The position numbers and the translations under genes are program-made. Positions 9,583-18,739 of a stretch of DNA of 64,000 nt are shown here, in pieces (position 1 is the stretch's first letter; the number at the start of each line of letters is the position of its first letter). This DNA is from an uncultured Clostridia bacterium. Lineage in GTDB: Bacteria > Bacillota > Clostridia > Christensenellales > Aristaeellaceae. The notes below the pieces were generated by a model. It was given only the letters and a program-made list of their open reading frames with translations. It had not been told where the DNA came from and made no database searches. The DNA lies in the NCBI GenBank assembly GCA_934670175.1, contig CAKUOX010000003.1:1-64000 (forward strand), read 5' to 3'.

Positions 9583-9611
9583 AGTATACCACATCTTTTT
9601 CTATTACGCAA
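9583..9611 (-). promoter_or_regulatory. Promoter for the zinc-ribbon gene
   Basis: Minus strand: TTGCGT (9606-9611), 17-bp spacer, TATACT (9583-9588) with TGG before it. It is the only clear signal in 9525-9752, which is otherwise AT-rich and without a gene. Confidence 0.55.
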
Positions 9612-9752
9612 GTGCGATTGTGTATTTATTGAAATATGTGTGTAGAATAATTCAAATGCAAATACATTACGGGTCAATATAAAATGTTTTCGTGATTATA
9701 AATGGATTCTCTGCTTTTTTTATTCCCACAGATTGTTTTAGGACAGTATAAA

Positions 9753-9878
9753 TTACTGCTTCGTGAACTCGTTGAGATTGTCTGTATTCAAGTCTATTCT
9801 TGTAAGCATTTCGTTGTGAGCATCAAGATCCGTCTTCGAATCAAACTTCACCAACTCAAAAATGGTTGCTGCAGTTGT
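9753..9878 (-). pseudogene. Decayed C-terminal gene fragment
   Basis: On the minus strand about 41 codons read TTAATIFELVKFDSKTDLDA and then on to LNEFTKQ and a stop at 9753-9755. The residue mix looks like real protein, but a TGA stops the frame at 9879-9881 and there is no start codon or ribosome site. I take it as the tail of a gene whose front was lost, next to the 142-bp repeat. No family can be named. Confidence 0.3.
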
Positions 9879-9941
9879 TCATAAAGAAGAGCGAATGTGC
9901 ATACATCGCAATTCGCTACATCTTAGTCCTCATATACAATC

Positions 9942-10083
9942 AAAACGCGATTCGGGCGCCTGACCCGGTCTTTGACCCCACACTCGCCTGCTGGGGCGTT
10001 CGCTCATAAGGCGATCTGCCTCCCCACTACTGACCCTCTCGGTAATTCTTAGCCGGCAGGACTTACTTCTAAGGCGCGCCATG
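9942..10083 (-). repeat. 142-bp repeat, copy 1
   Basis: Nearly identical to 21851-21992, with 3 differences in 142 bases and the same orientation. It starts 67 bp after the response-regulator stop (10151). Read on the minus strand it begins GGCGCGCC and ends CGCGTTTT. It can form nested stems, for example AGGCGA at 10009-10014 with TCGCCT at 9984-9989, and CCTG..CCGG near one end with CCGG..CAGG near the other. It could be a structured RNA, a non-autonomous mobile repeat or a recombination site. Assigned to the minus strand because the T-tract lies at that end. Confidence 0.85.
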
Positions 10084-10150
10084 TTGGCATTCCAGTATAT
10101 ACATAACACCGAACATGGCAATACGGCCTTCCATCTGACCATGAATGGAC

Positions 10151-11683
10151 TCACGTTCTTCGATCCAAAACTTCCGGTGTGCTTGCCTCACCACGATATG
10201 CCTGTGGTGTCTTCCCATTGGCCTTTTTAAACACCTTTGAGAAATAGTTGGAATCCTTATACCCCACTTCCGCACTGACCTCCGCAATGGAACGCGACGA
10301 ATCCTTCAGCAGCTGCATGGCGTGTTCCATGCGCAAATGCGTAACGAATTCAATATAGCTCAATCCCGTTGTTTCCTTCAGGATGCGTCCAAGATAACCC
10401 TGTGAAAAGAAAAAACGTGCCGACAGGGCAGATAGGGGCACATCTCGATTGTAGTTGGCGTAGATATAATCCAATATCGGCCGAATACGGTTTGGCGCCT
10501 TCACAATCCCCTGCCTGTCTACCAGCAGATTCAGGCATTCACGGAAATAGGTGTTCAGCTCCTCCTTGCCATGAATACGCATGTAAGAAGAAAGCTCTAA
10601 CAGTTCCGAATCATTCTCCAGACCCGCGCGCGGCTCCTGATGGTTCAGTGTAACGAACAGATCAAACATGACCAGTTTTTGGCGTTCAAAGCTACCATGG
10701 GCAAAGCTGGCGTCCACCTCGCTCTGTATCATTGCCAGGACCTCAAAGGCGCGCTGCAAATCCTGACCTTGCAGCGCTTCGAGCAGCCTGAGTTCACTGT
10801 CAAACGGATAAGGATATTTTCTGCGTACATCAGCATCGCAACAGCACACATCCTCGTGCGAATCCATCAGTGCTACCGCTTGCATATAGCTATGACAGAT
10901 TTCTCGAAGTGACGCATAGTGGGTGCCGATGCGAATGCGCATGTGCAGCTGAAAGCGCAGCTGCGCCTCCGAGCACAATCCATGAAAAGTTTTCTGAAGC
11001 AGTTCTGCCTCCAGACCTTTTAGCATTAGCACAAACAGCCTCCTGCCGTGCCATAGTACGCGGGAGATTCCCCGACAGCGGCGACATAGCCATGACAGCA
11101 CCTCATTCTGCGCATCCATATCAGTTTCGACGATGGCGATCATGCCCATCTCCGCCGAAATCCCGTGCATTTTTTGCAACGTACGGATCATGTCCGGTGA
11201 TCCTGCACGAATTGCATAGAACAACTCGTCCACCGGCTGATCTGGCATGCCAACGCTTCCAAGCGTATTGAGCCGGTCGATCAGGCGATGTTTCTTTTTT
11301 TCTACCAGCGTACATACCCGATGCATTTCCCGAATCAAATCTGTTTCCGAAACTGGCTTGACCATAAAGCCCAGCACGCCCAAATCAAGCGCTTCTTTGG
11401 CATGCTCAAAATAATCATAGGCCGATATGATAACAAAGCTGATATCGCTTCCTTCAGCGCGCAGCAGGCGTATAGCTTCCAATCCGCTAAGTTTGGGCAT
11501 GTGGATATCCATCAACACAATATCAGGCGTATGCTCGCAGCAGAAGCGCACAGCATCCAGCCCGTTTTCAACCTCTCCGATCACGCGCAACCACGGTAAC
11601 CCACGTGACAACATCAATCGATAAGCGTCGCGGTCAAGCTTTTCATCATCCACAATCAAAACGCTCAATTCATGTTCAGTCAT
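10151..11683 (-). CDS. YesN-type response regulator with AraC-family DNA-binding domain
   Basis: 510 residues from the ATG at 11683. The receiver domain is at 1-125, with VDDEK near the start and the phospho-acceptor aspartate in IVLMDIHMPK. A long middle region follows. The last 100 residues form an AraC double helix-turn-helix (ILDYIYANYNRDVPLSALSA.., then IAEVSAEVGYKDSNYFSKVF). It should bind DNA after phosphorylation by the kinase encoded just upstream, whose stop it overlaps by 8 bp. Its likely targets are the promoters at 20176-20203 and 20497-20525. It is the last gene of the importer locus before the 142-bp repeat. Confidence 0.92.
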   Translation of the reverse strand: MTEHELSVLIVDDEKLDRDAYRLMLSRGLPWLRVIGEVENGLDAVRFCCEHTPDIVLMDIHMPKLSGLEAIRLLRAEGSDISFVIISAYDYFEHAKEALDLGVLGFMVKPVSETDLIREMHRVCTLVEKKKHRLIDRLNTLGSVGMPDQPVDELFYAIRAGSPDMIRTLQKMHGISAEMGMIAIVETDMDAQNEVLSWLCRRCRGISRVLWHGRRLFVLMLKGLEAELLQKTFHGLCSEAQLRFQLHMRIRIGTHYASLREICHSYMQAVALMDSHEDVCCCDADVRRKYPYPFDSELRLLEALQGQDLQRAFEVLAMIQSEVDASFAHGSFERQKLVMFDLFVTLNHQEPRAGLENDSELLELSSYMRIHGKEELNTYFRECLNLLVDRQGIVKAPNRIRPILDYIYANYNRDVPLSALSARFFFSQGYLGRILKETTGLSYIEFVTHLRMEHAMQLLKDSSRSIAEVSAEVGYKDSNYFSKVFKKANGKTPQAYRGEASTPEVLDRRT

Positions 11684-13178
11684 TGCTGCCACCCTTTCTT
11701 TCCAGATAAAGGAACAACGTTACGTTCAGCCCATCCTCATTTTTCAGTTCTACTACGTCCTGTCGCTTGTAATAGTGCTGCAGGCGCTTAACAACATTCA
11801 ACATACCCACATGTTTGTGGTCGGATATGTTGACATCAGGATCGTTGAACAGCGTCATGAGCGCCTCAAGTTTTTCCTGCGGCATACCGCAGCCGTTATC
11901 ATGTATGCTGACGCAAACACAATTGTCGCCGCGCGTGACTGAAATATAGATCCGACCATCGGACATGCGATTGGCTAATCCGTGGTTGTAGCAGTTTTCT
12001 ACAATGGGCTGAAGCACCATGCGCGGCATGACAATCTCTGATAATCCAGGCTCAATGTCCGTCTGAATGGAAATACGGTTGCCGAAGCGCACACTTTGAA
12101 CGTAGGTATAATCCGCCACATTGCGCAGCTCACCTGCCAAAGTGACGCTCGCATCACTCTGCCTGAAATTGTAGCGCAGCAGATCCGATATAACGCTACA
12201 AATCTCGCAGGTACGTTCCGCACCATCCAGATAGGCGGTATGATGCAGCGTACTCATGCAGTTGAACAAAAAGTGTGGATTGATCTGCTCCTGAAGCCGC
12301 CTTAGTTCCAGCTGGTCGTACATGGTCTTGATGCGCAGGTTTTCTATCTGCCGCTCGTTCAGTTCCTGCACCATGCGCGAGCGCTTGCTGACCTCCTCGA
12401 TGTTTTCCTGAATGGTTTGGCTCATGTTGAACATGGTATCCGAAAGAAGATTAAAGTCCTTTTCCTCATCAAAGCGCAGTTTTTCATCAGGATAGTTTCC
12501 TTCGGATATCTGCTGTGCCATTTCTGCCAGTTGATAAATCGGGTCAATAAAACGCCGATCCATGCAAATGAAAAACAGCAGTGCATAAGCGACAAAGCAT
12601 ATGGCAAACCCCGGCAAACAATACTTAAACAGATCCAGCTGGCGCGCAATCCGCTGTGCAAGAATGCTCACCTGCTCATTCAAGGTGGCGGACAGCCGAC
12701 TGGTCTCCAACAATATGTTTTCGGCAATGCCGTCCAGTCGTGCGGAAACGTTGCCCATATCTGCATAATCCTGTACGTTTATAGCCGCAATCAGGATTTC
12801 ACCATGCCTTCGATAGGTTTCCAGCATATTTCGTGTATCACTGAGCAAATAGTAGGTATCGTAATTGTGGGCAGGTATATCAAGCTGGGCAAAACGCTGG
12901 ATCAGCGTAGACATATCACTTTCCAGCGCCTTAATACGCTCTTCGGGCGCATAGGTAATCAGCGACATCAATTTCTGATGAGTATCTCGGACACAGACGT
13001 CAGCCTCGCTTATTTCTACGCCCAATGCATTGATCTGGTCAAGCCGCACCGATACGTTGTGCAAATTGGTCAACAGCACGAAGATCACTGCAAAAAACAT
13101 CAGTCCGAGCAGTGCAGCGTAATAAATAAGCTTGCGTTTCAATGGTAACGTACGAAGTCTAAGAAACAGTTTTTTCAT
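11676..13178 (-). CDS. YesM-type sensor histidine kinase
   Basis: About 500 residues from the ATG at 13178. Transmembrane helix 1 is at about 14-38, an extracytoplasmic sensor region of roughly 140 residues follows, then helix 2 (FAICFVAYALLFFICM), HAMP, and a His_kinase domain with the phospho-acceptor in QINPHFLFNCMSTLHH. The C-terminal ATPase domain has ENCYNHGL and DNGCGMP. This is the LytS/YesM class that pairs with AraC-type regulators. It overlaps the upstream binding-protein-like gene by 20 bp and the regulator by 8 bp, so the three are translationally coupled. Confidence 0.93.
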   Translation of the reverse strand: MKKLFLRLRTLPLKRKLIYYAALLGLMFFAVIFVLLTNLHNVSVRLDQINALGVEISEADVCVRDTHQKLMSLITYAPEERIKALESDMSTLIQRFAQLDIPAHNYDTYYLLSDTRNMLETYRRHGEILIAAINVQDYADMGNVSARLDGIAENILLETSRLSATLNEQVSILAQRIARQLDLFKYCLPGFAICFVAYALLFFICMDRRFIDPIYQLAEMAQQISEGNYPDEKLRFDEEKDFNLLSDTMFNMSQTIQENIEEVSKRSRMVQELNERQIENLRIKTMYDQLELRRLQEQINPHFLFNCMSTLHHTAYLDGAERTCEICSVISDLLRYNFRQSDASVTLAGELRNVADYTYVQSVRFGNRISIQTDIEPGLSEIVMPRMVLQPIVENCYNHGLANRMSDGRIYISVTRGDNCVCVSIHDNGCGMPQEKLEALMTLFNDPDVNISDHKHVGMLNVVKRLQHYYKRQDVVELKNEDGLNVTLFLYLERKGGSND

Positions 13179-14142
13179 AATACACATCAATATTCTCACG
13201 GGTCAGTACCCGCATATCCACTTCGACCACATAGGGCAAACCGCCGTTTTGAATATAGTGAGCGAGTTCCTTCACAGCTGCACGACCTACCGAATAGGCA
13301 TTTTCGGTAAGCAATGCACTAATGATCCCGATTTCCAGATAATCATATACCGTCTGGGATTCGCCGCAGCCGATCACACATATGTCGCTCCTGCCAGCAT
13401 CGCTCAGGCACTGGGCTACCGCTCCCGTAATAGTTTCATCCAGACAAAAGAACGAGTTATAGTGAAAACTGCTATCCAGAAGCTCCTTGGTCAGTTCATA
13501 TGCATCGGCATTATTCAACTCACGCACATTCTCTGTGCCCATGTAATAGCCATCTTTCCCCCGCATGTACCTTGAAAAGCCCCTGATTTTATCCAGGCAT
13601 TCGCCAGTCTGTCGATTCAGCGGATAGCTAATGATAGCCGTACGCGCACCATCGGGCATCATTTCGCATATCAACTGCGCAGCCCTTTCGCCAAATTGCT
13701 GATAATCCACGCCAATATGCACACGGCGCTGGCTACCGTAAATATCATCCACAATGGTGGCGATGGGGATTCCTTCCAGCGCAGCGCGATCGATCATTTT
13801 GCCTGTTTGCACTCTATCTGGGATGTTGGTAATAATGCCGTCAACCTGTGCATCGATAGCACGGGCAAGCGCCTCGATATGCAACGCCGATGCGCTTGAT
13901 GCAAACTGTTCAAAGCTGATATAGATATCCATCTCATCAGCCATTATACGCATACCACGTTCGAGTTCAGCAGCAAAGGCACGATTATCGCCACTGTACA
14001 ACACAGCGATGCGGCAGGACCTGGGCTGGTTGACGATGGAATCCTTATTCCTGCTCCAGCGGCAGGACATAACTATGACTGCGATACTGCACAGCGCGAG
14101 CAGCGCCGACATCCACGCCAGCAGGTACTTTCGCTTGAACAT
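13159..14142 (-). CDS. Membrane-tethered sugar-binding-type protein, likely signal input of the kinase
   Basis: 327 residues. An uncleaved or lipoprotein-like hydrophobic N-terminus (about 7-26) is followed by a periplasmic-binding-protein type I fold (SCRIAVLYSGDNRAFAAELE, then IDAQVDGIITNIP). It resembles the RbsB/XylF class but is distinct from the importer's own binding protein at 14225-15202. The order of binding protein, YesM/LytS kinase and YesN regulator is that of the XylFII-LytS-YesN xylose sensor of Clostridium beijerinckii, where the binding protein presents sugar to the kinase. I infer the same role; the ligand is unknown. Confidence 0.8.
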   Translation of the reverse strand: MFKRKYLLAWMSALLALCSIAVIVMSCRWSRNKDSIVNQPRSCRIAVLYSGDNRAFAAELERGMRIMADEMDIYISFEQFASSASALHIEALARAIDAQVDGIITNIPDRVQTGKMIDRAALEGIPIATIVDDIYGSQRRVHIGVDYQQFGERAAQLICEMMPDGARTAIISYPLNRQTGECLDKIRGFSRYMRGKDGYYMGTENVRELNNADAYELTKELLDSSFHYNSFFCLDETITGAVAQCLSDAGRSDICVIGCGESQTVYDYLEIGIISALLTENAYSVGRAAVKELAHYIQNGGLPYVVEVDMRVLTRENIDVYYEKTVS

Positions 14143-14171
14143 TCTGTCGACCCCCTACTGATCATTTTAAC

Positions 14172-14207
14172 AAAAAAGTCCGGAATTGCCAAGCGGCAAT
14201 TCCAGAC
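14172..14207 (-). terminator. Intrinsic terminator between importer and sensor genes
   Basis: On the minus strand a 13-bp stem with one mismatch (GTCTGGAATTGCC with GGCAATTCCGGAC, 4-base loop) is followed by TTTTTT. It sits in the 82-bp gap between the importer binding protein and the sensor genes, so the sensor would be expressed by read-through at a lower level. Confidence 0.85.
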
Positions 14208-14224
14208 AGAAACTGCGATAGTGA

Positions 14225-15202
14225 TCAGAAGCTGAAACTATCAACATTTTCGGCGGTGATAATCAGCGGATCACCCAAAATGATTTCACCATTCGTAATG
14301 GAAATCTTGCCCCAACCTTCCAGTTCGGTACCATCAGTAACTTCTGTGCCCTTGATCAGCGCGTCAGCTACGCGAATCGTCAGCTCGCCGAATGCCTCCA
14401 CGTCCCACAAACATGCAGAATAGATAGCGCCGCTCTTTAAATAAGCATTGCTCATGGAGGGCTCAACCGCGCCGCAAACCACGATCTCACCGATCTTGCC
14501 AGCATCGATCACTGCCTGAGCGGCAGCTGGCGGCGCAGGAGAGGTAACGCCCAGAATACCCTTCAGATTTGGATAGGCAGAGATCAGGTTTTGAGCGATG
14601 GAATATGCCTTATCCTGATCGTCATCGCACGGTTCGACGGTCAGCAACGTCATTTCCGGATACGCCTCAGCAATCCGTACCTTGCAGGCTTCTACCCACG
14701 CGGCGCAGTCTACGGCGGTCAACGCGCTCGTAATGATAGCGAACTCACCTTTTTCACCCATCGCTTTCGCCAGCTCGTCAGTCATAGCATAGCCAAACTG
14801 ATCGTAGTTGATGCTGTTGACGAAGGCATCGCGGAAATCAGTCTGCACGTCGCAGCCCCAAGTAACGACCTTGATACCGGCCTGACGCGCCTTATTCAGC
14901 ACAGGCAGGATAGAATCAGAATCTGTCGGCTGGATGCAGATAGCATTCACATGCTGATTAATCAGGTCGGTGACGATGTTAGCCTGAGAAACGGCGTCGA
15001 CTTCGGTAGGACCGATGTAGTAAACGTCGACACCCAGTTCTTCACCAGCACGCTGAGCGCCAGTATTGGCCGCTTCAAAATAGGTAATACCTACCTGCTG
15101 CGGCACAAACGCAACCACGGGCTTGTCCTCTGCCAACGCAGTGAAGGCTCCGAAGAGCAGCATCAACGCGGCCAGAAAAACGGCGAGACACTTTTTGAAC
15201 AT
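14225..15202 (-). CDS. LsrB/RhaS-like sugar ABC transporter binding protein
   Basis: 325 residues with a signal peptide (1-24, cleavage after TALA). The chain reads like LsrB/RhaS: VAFVPQQVGITYFEAANTGA, then GPTEVDA, VVTWGCD, PPAAAQAV and a C-terminus ITAENVDSFSF. In LsrB, Lys35 and Gln167 help bind autoinducer-2; by eye the matching positions here are Gln35 and Cys, so the autoinducer-2 site is not conserved. A rhamnose-like or other small polar ligand is possible. It is the binding component for the two permeases and ATPase upstream in the operon. Confidence 0.88.
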   Translation of the reverse strand: MFKKCLAVFLAALMLLFGAFTALAEDKPVVAFVPQQVGITYFEAANTGAQRAGEELGVDVYYIGPTEVDAVSQANIVTDLINQHVNAICIQPTDSDSILPVLNKARQAGIKVVTWGCDVQTDFRDAFVNSINYDQFGYAMTDELAKAMGEKGEFAIITSALTAVDCAAWVEACKVRIAEAYPEMTLLTVEPCDDDQDKAYSIAQNLISAYPNLKGILGVTSPAPPAAAQAVIDAGKIGEIVVCGAVEPSMSNAYLKSGAIYSACLWDVEAFGELTIRVADALIKGTEVTDGTELEGWGKISITNGEIILGDPLIITAENVDSFSF

Positions 15203-15248
15203 AACCAGAAACCTCCTTACAATAATTATCCGCAGTGCGGAAATCTAA

Positions 15249-16217
15249 TCAGTGGGTAGTCGCCCTGTCGCGGCGACGCATTTTCATGCCGGAAATCACA
15301 GCAGGCAATACGTTTTCATTCAATACCAGCACCGATATCAGCAATAGACCAAGTATAAATTGCTGGATATAGGGTGAAACTCCGATATGGTTCAGGCCAT
15401 TATTCAACAGCGAAAAGATAGCTACCCCCAGCAGCGCACCAATCGGTGAGCCGCTACCGCCAGCCATACTCGCGCCGCCCAACACCACCGCTGCAATACA
15501 CTTCGTCTCATACGAGGCGCCCAAATCCAGGCGAGCTGTCGCTACGCGAGAAGACATAATGACGCCGGAAATCGCCGCCAACAGTGAACTGACAACATAG
15601 GCACTGGTAATGGTAGACGCGGTATTTACACCAGAATACTCCGTAGCGACTGGATTATTACCCACGGCATAGAGCTTGACACCCCACGATGTACGCTTGA
15701 GCAGCAACGTCAGCACAATGGTGATAATGATCAGCAGCCACGTTTGAGCCGGCACGCCCAATATACTTTCCTGACCGAGGAACCAGTAACTGATCGGGAA
15801 TCCCGATACGGCGTTGCCCTCACTAATAACATAGGAGATGCCTGTATACAGCATGGAAAGCGACAGCGTCATCAGCATAGGAGCGACCTTCAGCCTTGAA
15901 ATAAACAGCCCTGTGATCAATCCCATGAGCAGCGAGGCCAACAGAGCAACGATAACGGCTACTACGATCGGAACGCCCAACTTATATAATGAAATGATGA
16001 TCAGCGACGTCAGGCCGCACACAGAGCCCATCGTCAGGTTGATACCGGATACCATGATGGCCAGCATCATACCATAGGCCATAATACCGAACTCTGCCAT
16101 AGTGGTAGTAATGGACATAAGGTTGGCAACGTTCAGGAAATGCTCGCCGCCAATGGAAAATATAACCATCAGCACGACGATCAGCGAAGCACAGATAATT
16201 TGGCTCAGCTTCTTCAT
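15249..16217 (-). CDS. CUT2-type ABC transporter permease (second of two)
   Basis: 322 residues with about 8-10 hydrophobic helices. Contains GINLTMGSVCGLTS and the BPD_transp_2 signature AAVVLGGASMAGGSGSPIGA near residue 250, typical of RbsC/LsrC/LsrD permeases. It forms the membrane channel with the permease at 16214-17209. The two genes overlap by 4 bp (ATGA), so they are coupled and probably form a heterodimer, as in LsrC-LsrD or RhaP-RhaQ. Confidence 0.92.
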   Translation of the reverse strand: MKKLSQIICASLIVVLMVIFSIGGEHFLNVANLMSITTTMAEFGIMAYGMMLAIMVSGINLTMGSVCGLTSLIIISLYKLGVPIVVAVIVALLASLLMGLITGLFISRLKVAPMLMTLSLSMLYTGISYVISEGNAVSGFPISYWFLGQESILGVPAQTWLLIIITIVLTLLLKRTSWGVKLYAVGNNPVATEYSGVNTASTITSAYVVSSLLAAISGVIMSSRVATARLDLGASYETKCIAAVVLGGASMAGGSGSPIGALLGVAIFSLLNNGLNHIGVSPYIQQFILGLLLISVLVLNENVLPAVISGMKMRRRDRATTH

Positions 16218-17209
16218 GCATTAACGCCCCCTTCCGGGATCTCCATATCCACATCGATGCGTACCTTTTTGCGACTAGCATAAGCATTTTGCACCACGTT
16301 AACGACAATGATCAGAATCATCAGCGCGCCCTCAAAGAATTTCTGCCAATAGGTCGGCACATACAACAATACCAGCAGATTTTCAAATATCTTCATTAAG
16401 ATCACGCCAAATACCGTACCCACCGGGCTACCGATACCGCCCAGCACGCTGGTACCGCCCAGAATAACGGAAGCAACTACTGTCATTTCCAGGTGGAGCG
16501 CGCCGCTTGGCTGGATGTTACCCAGACGGGAAGCATTAAGCAGACCTGCGAAGCCACACATCAAGCCGGTGTAAACGTACACCAGCATCAAGGTTCGCCG
16601 CACATTGATGCCCGCGCGAATAGCTGCCTCAGTGTTTCCGCCTACGGCGTACACAGCGCGTCCAAAGCGCGTGTAACGCAGTATCCACCATGTGAATGCA
16701 ACCAGCGCAACTGTGATATACACAGACCACGGCAGACCAAGAAACTTATCGCGCGTCAGGCCGGTTATGAAATCTGGCAGATTCATCAGCCACTGACTGC
16801 CCGTGATGAGCAACAGTAGGCCGCGATACATATTCTGCGTACCAATTGTGGCGATGAAGGGCGGCACCTTCAAATAGGCGATCAGGAGACCGTTTATAAC
16901 GCCCATCAACAGCCCGCCAGCCAGACCGGCCAGCAGACACAAAGCCAGGCTACCCGACTGCGAAAGTGCGATAGCGCCGACAATGTATGCAGTACAGATC
17001 ATCTCGGCAGCTACGGCAACTTCGATACCACAAGTGATAATGACCATCGTCATGCCACAGCCCAGCAGGATCGTTGGAATGCTGTTATTAATGATGTTGG
17101 TCAGGTTGCTGATCTGCAAAAACGCAGGAGAGACAACGGATACTACAGCGCACAGGGCCACGATAATCAGCACCAGTGAAAATTCTCTGGTCTTGACGAG
17201 CTTTTTCAT
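16214..17209 (-). CDS. CUT2-type ABC transporter permease (first of two)
   Basis: 331 residues, multi-spanning. GLTRDKFLGLPWSVYITVAL and VASVILGGTSVLGGIGSPVG (near 250) mark the RbsC-like family. A basic C-terminal tail ends in KKVRIDVDMEIPEGG. It overlaps the ATPase gene and the second permease by 4 bp each, so the three importer genes form one translationally coupled unit. Confidence 0.92.
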   Translation of the reverse strand: MKKLVKTREFSLVLIIVALCAVVSVVSPAFLQISNLTNIINNSIPTILLGCGMTMVIITCGIEVAVAAEMICTAYIVGAIALSQSGSLALCLLAGLAGGLLMGVINGLLIAYLKVPPFIATIGTQNMYRGLLLLITGSQWLMNLPDFITGLTRDKFLGLPWSVYITVALVAFTWWILRYTRFGRAVYAVGGNTEAAIRAGINVRRTLMLVYVYTGLMCGFAGLLNASRLGNIQPSGALHLEMTVVASVILGGTSVLGGIGSPVGTVFGVILMKIFENLLVLLYVPTYWQKFFEGALMILIIVVNVVQNAYASRKKVRIDVDMEIPEGGVNA

Positions 17210-18717
17210 TTGCCCTTCCCCCCTGTTCGACTGCTCTGAAGTGCATATTGCATAATCTTTTCCTGTGTTGCGCTCGAAGCATTCATTTCAGTTACCATCC
17301 GCCCCCGCCGCATCACTGCGATCCGATCCGTCATGGTCAGCACCTCCTGTAGCTCTGAGGAAACCACCACGATTGCCATGCCCTCGGATGCCAAACGCCG
17401 TAGCAGCTTGTGAATTTCAACCTTAGAGCCGATATCTACACCATTTGTAGGCTCATCTACCAGCAGTACCTTCGGTGCGGTGGCCAGCCATTTACCGATA
17501 ACAATTTTCTGTTGGTTGCCGCCCGAAAACTCGCGCACCGCCCGAGTAGGAATACGCGGACGAACATCCATCTGTTCGATCATCTCATTTGAAATTTTCT
17601 GAATCCGTTTTTTCTTCAGAAAACCAAATCGTGTCGTATTGGCGGAATAGTTTACCAACGCCATGTTTTCGTAGGTGTCAAACTGCATCACCAGCCCGCC
17701 ATGCTGGCGATCCTCCGGCACATAGGAGATACCCAGCCGTTTGGCCATGCTGGAATTTGTGATATTTACCGGCGTACCGTCCAGTATTATACTGCCGCTG
17801 TCAGGCCGATGCAAGCCAAAGAGCGTTTGAATGACCTCTGTGCGTCCCGAGCCTACCAATCCGGTTATGCCCAGAATCTCGCCCTGACGTACGCAGAAGC
17901 TGATATCATGGTAATAGCCCGCCTTAGACAGATGCTTTACCTCCAATACCACCTTTTCCCCCGCTGCAGACTCATCGTTCAGGTTGGCATAGCTGATATC
18001 GCGGCCCACCATCATGTGAATAATTTCAGCCTCATCCAGCTCGTTGGTTGGCTTGGAACCGATATACCTGCCGTCGCGCAGCACTGTGACTGTATCAGAC
18101 AGGCGTTTAACCTCATCCAACTTATGGCTGATAAACAACACCGATATACCGTCCGCCTTCAGCCCTTCGATAATACCGAACAGGTTCTCAACCTCTTGCC
18201 TGGAAAGTGAAGCCGTCGGCTCGTCCATGATAATTAAACGCGAATTGTAGGCGATCGCTCTGGCAATGGCTACCAGCTGTTGATTGGCAATGCTCAACGA
18301 GCCGAGCAGATCCGATGGTTTCAGCGGAATATTTAACCGCGTCAGTGTTTTCTCAGCAATCTCATTGTACTGTTTCCAATGAACCAATCCGGTTTTACCC
18401 TTGCCGATGCAGATGTTTTCTGCCACGGTCAGGTTCTGAAACAGGCACAGATCCTGATAGATCACGCTTATGCCGCGATTCATGCTCTCGTTAATATCAC
18501 TCAAGCGAATCTGCTGGCCATCCACCAGAATCTCGGTGCCAGGATCAGGTGTATATACACCCGACAGGATTTTAATCAATGTTGATTTACCCGCACCGTT
18601 TTCGCCTACCAGCGCATGCACCTCTCCGCGGCGTACATGCAACTGCACATCGTCCAATGCCTTAACGCCCGGAAAGGTCTTGCTGACATGTGATATGGAA
18701 AGAAAGAAATCCTCCAC
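17206..18717 (-). CDS. CUT2-type sugar ABC transporter ATPase with two nucleotide-binding domains
   Basis: 503 residues from the GTG at 18717, which has AGGAGG 9 bp upstream; a longer frame to 18759 would run into the previous gene. Domain 1 has Walker A GENGAGKST. Domain 2 has a degenerate Walker A, GLVGSGRTE, and the signature EFSGGNQQKIVIGKWLA. This tandem arrangement with a variant second P-loop is standard for RbsA/MglA/LsrA ATPases. It energises import through the two permeases. The M24-like gene ends 22 bp upstream on the same strand. Confidence 0.95.
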   Translation of the reverse strand: MEDFFLSISHVSKTFPGVKALDDVQLHVRRGEVHALVGENGAGKSTLIKILSGVYTPDPGTEILVDGQQIRLSDINESMNRGISVIYQDLCLFQNLTVAENICIGKGKTGLVHWKQYNEIAEKTLTRLNIPLKPSDLLGSLSIANQQLVAIARAIAYNSRLIIMDEPTASLSRQEVENLFGIIEGLKADGISVLFISHKLDEVKRLSDTVTVLRDGRYIGSKPTNELDEAEIIHMMVGRDISYANLNDESAAGEKVVLEVKHLSKAGYYHDISFCVRQGEILGITGLVGSGRTEVIQTLFGLHRPDSGSIILDGTPVNITNSSMAKRLGISYVPEDRQHGGLVMQFDTYENMALVNYSANTTRFGFLKKKRIQKISNEMIEQMDVRPRIPTRAVREFSGGNQQKIVIGKWLATAPKVLLVDEPTNGVDIGSKVEIHKLLRRLASEGMAIVVVSSELQEVLTMTDRIAVMRRGRMVTEMNASSATQEKIMQYALQSSRTGGKGK

Positions 18718-18739
18718 TATCCTCGCCTCCTTTCCTTTT

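Noticed and set aside
9930..10154. Short frames reading MARLRSKSCRLRITERVSSG in both 142-bp repeats
   Set aside because: Identical because the DNA is repeated; no ribosome site, Arg/Ser-rich, and more likely a structured non-coding repeat.
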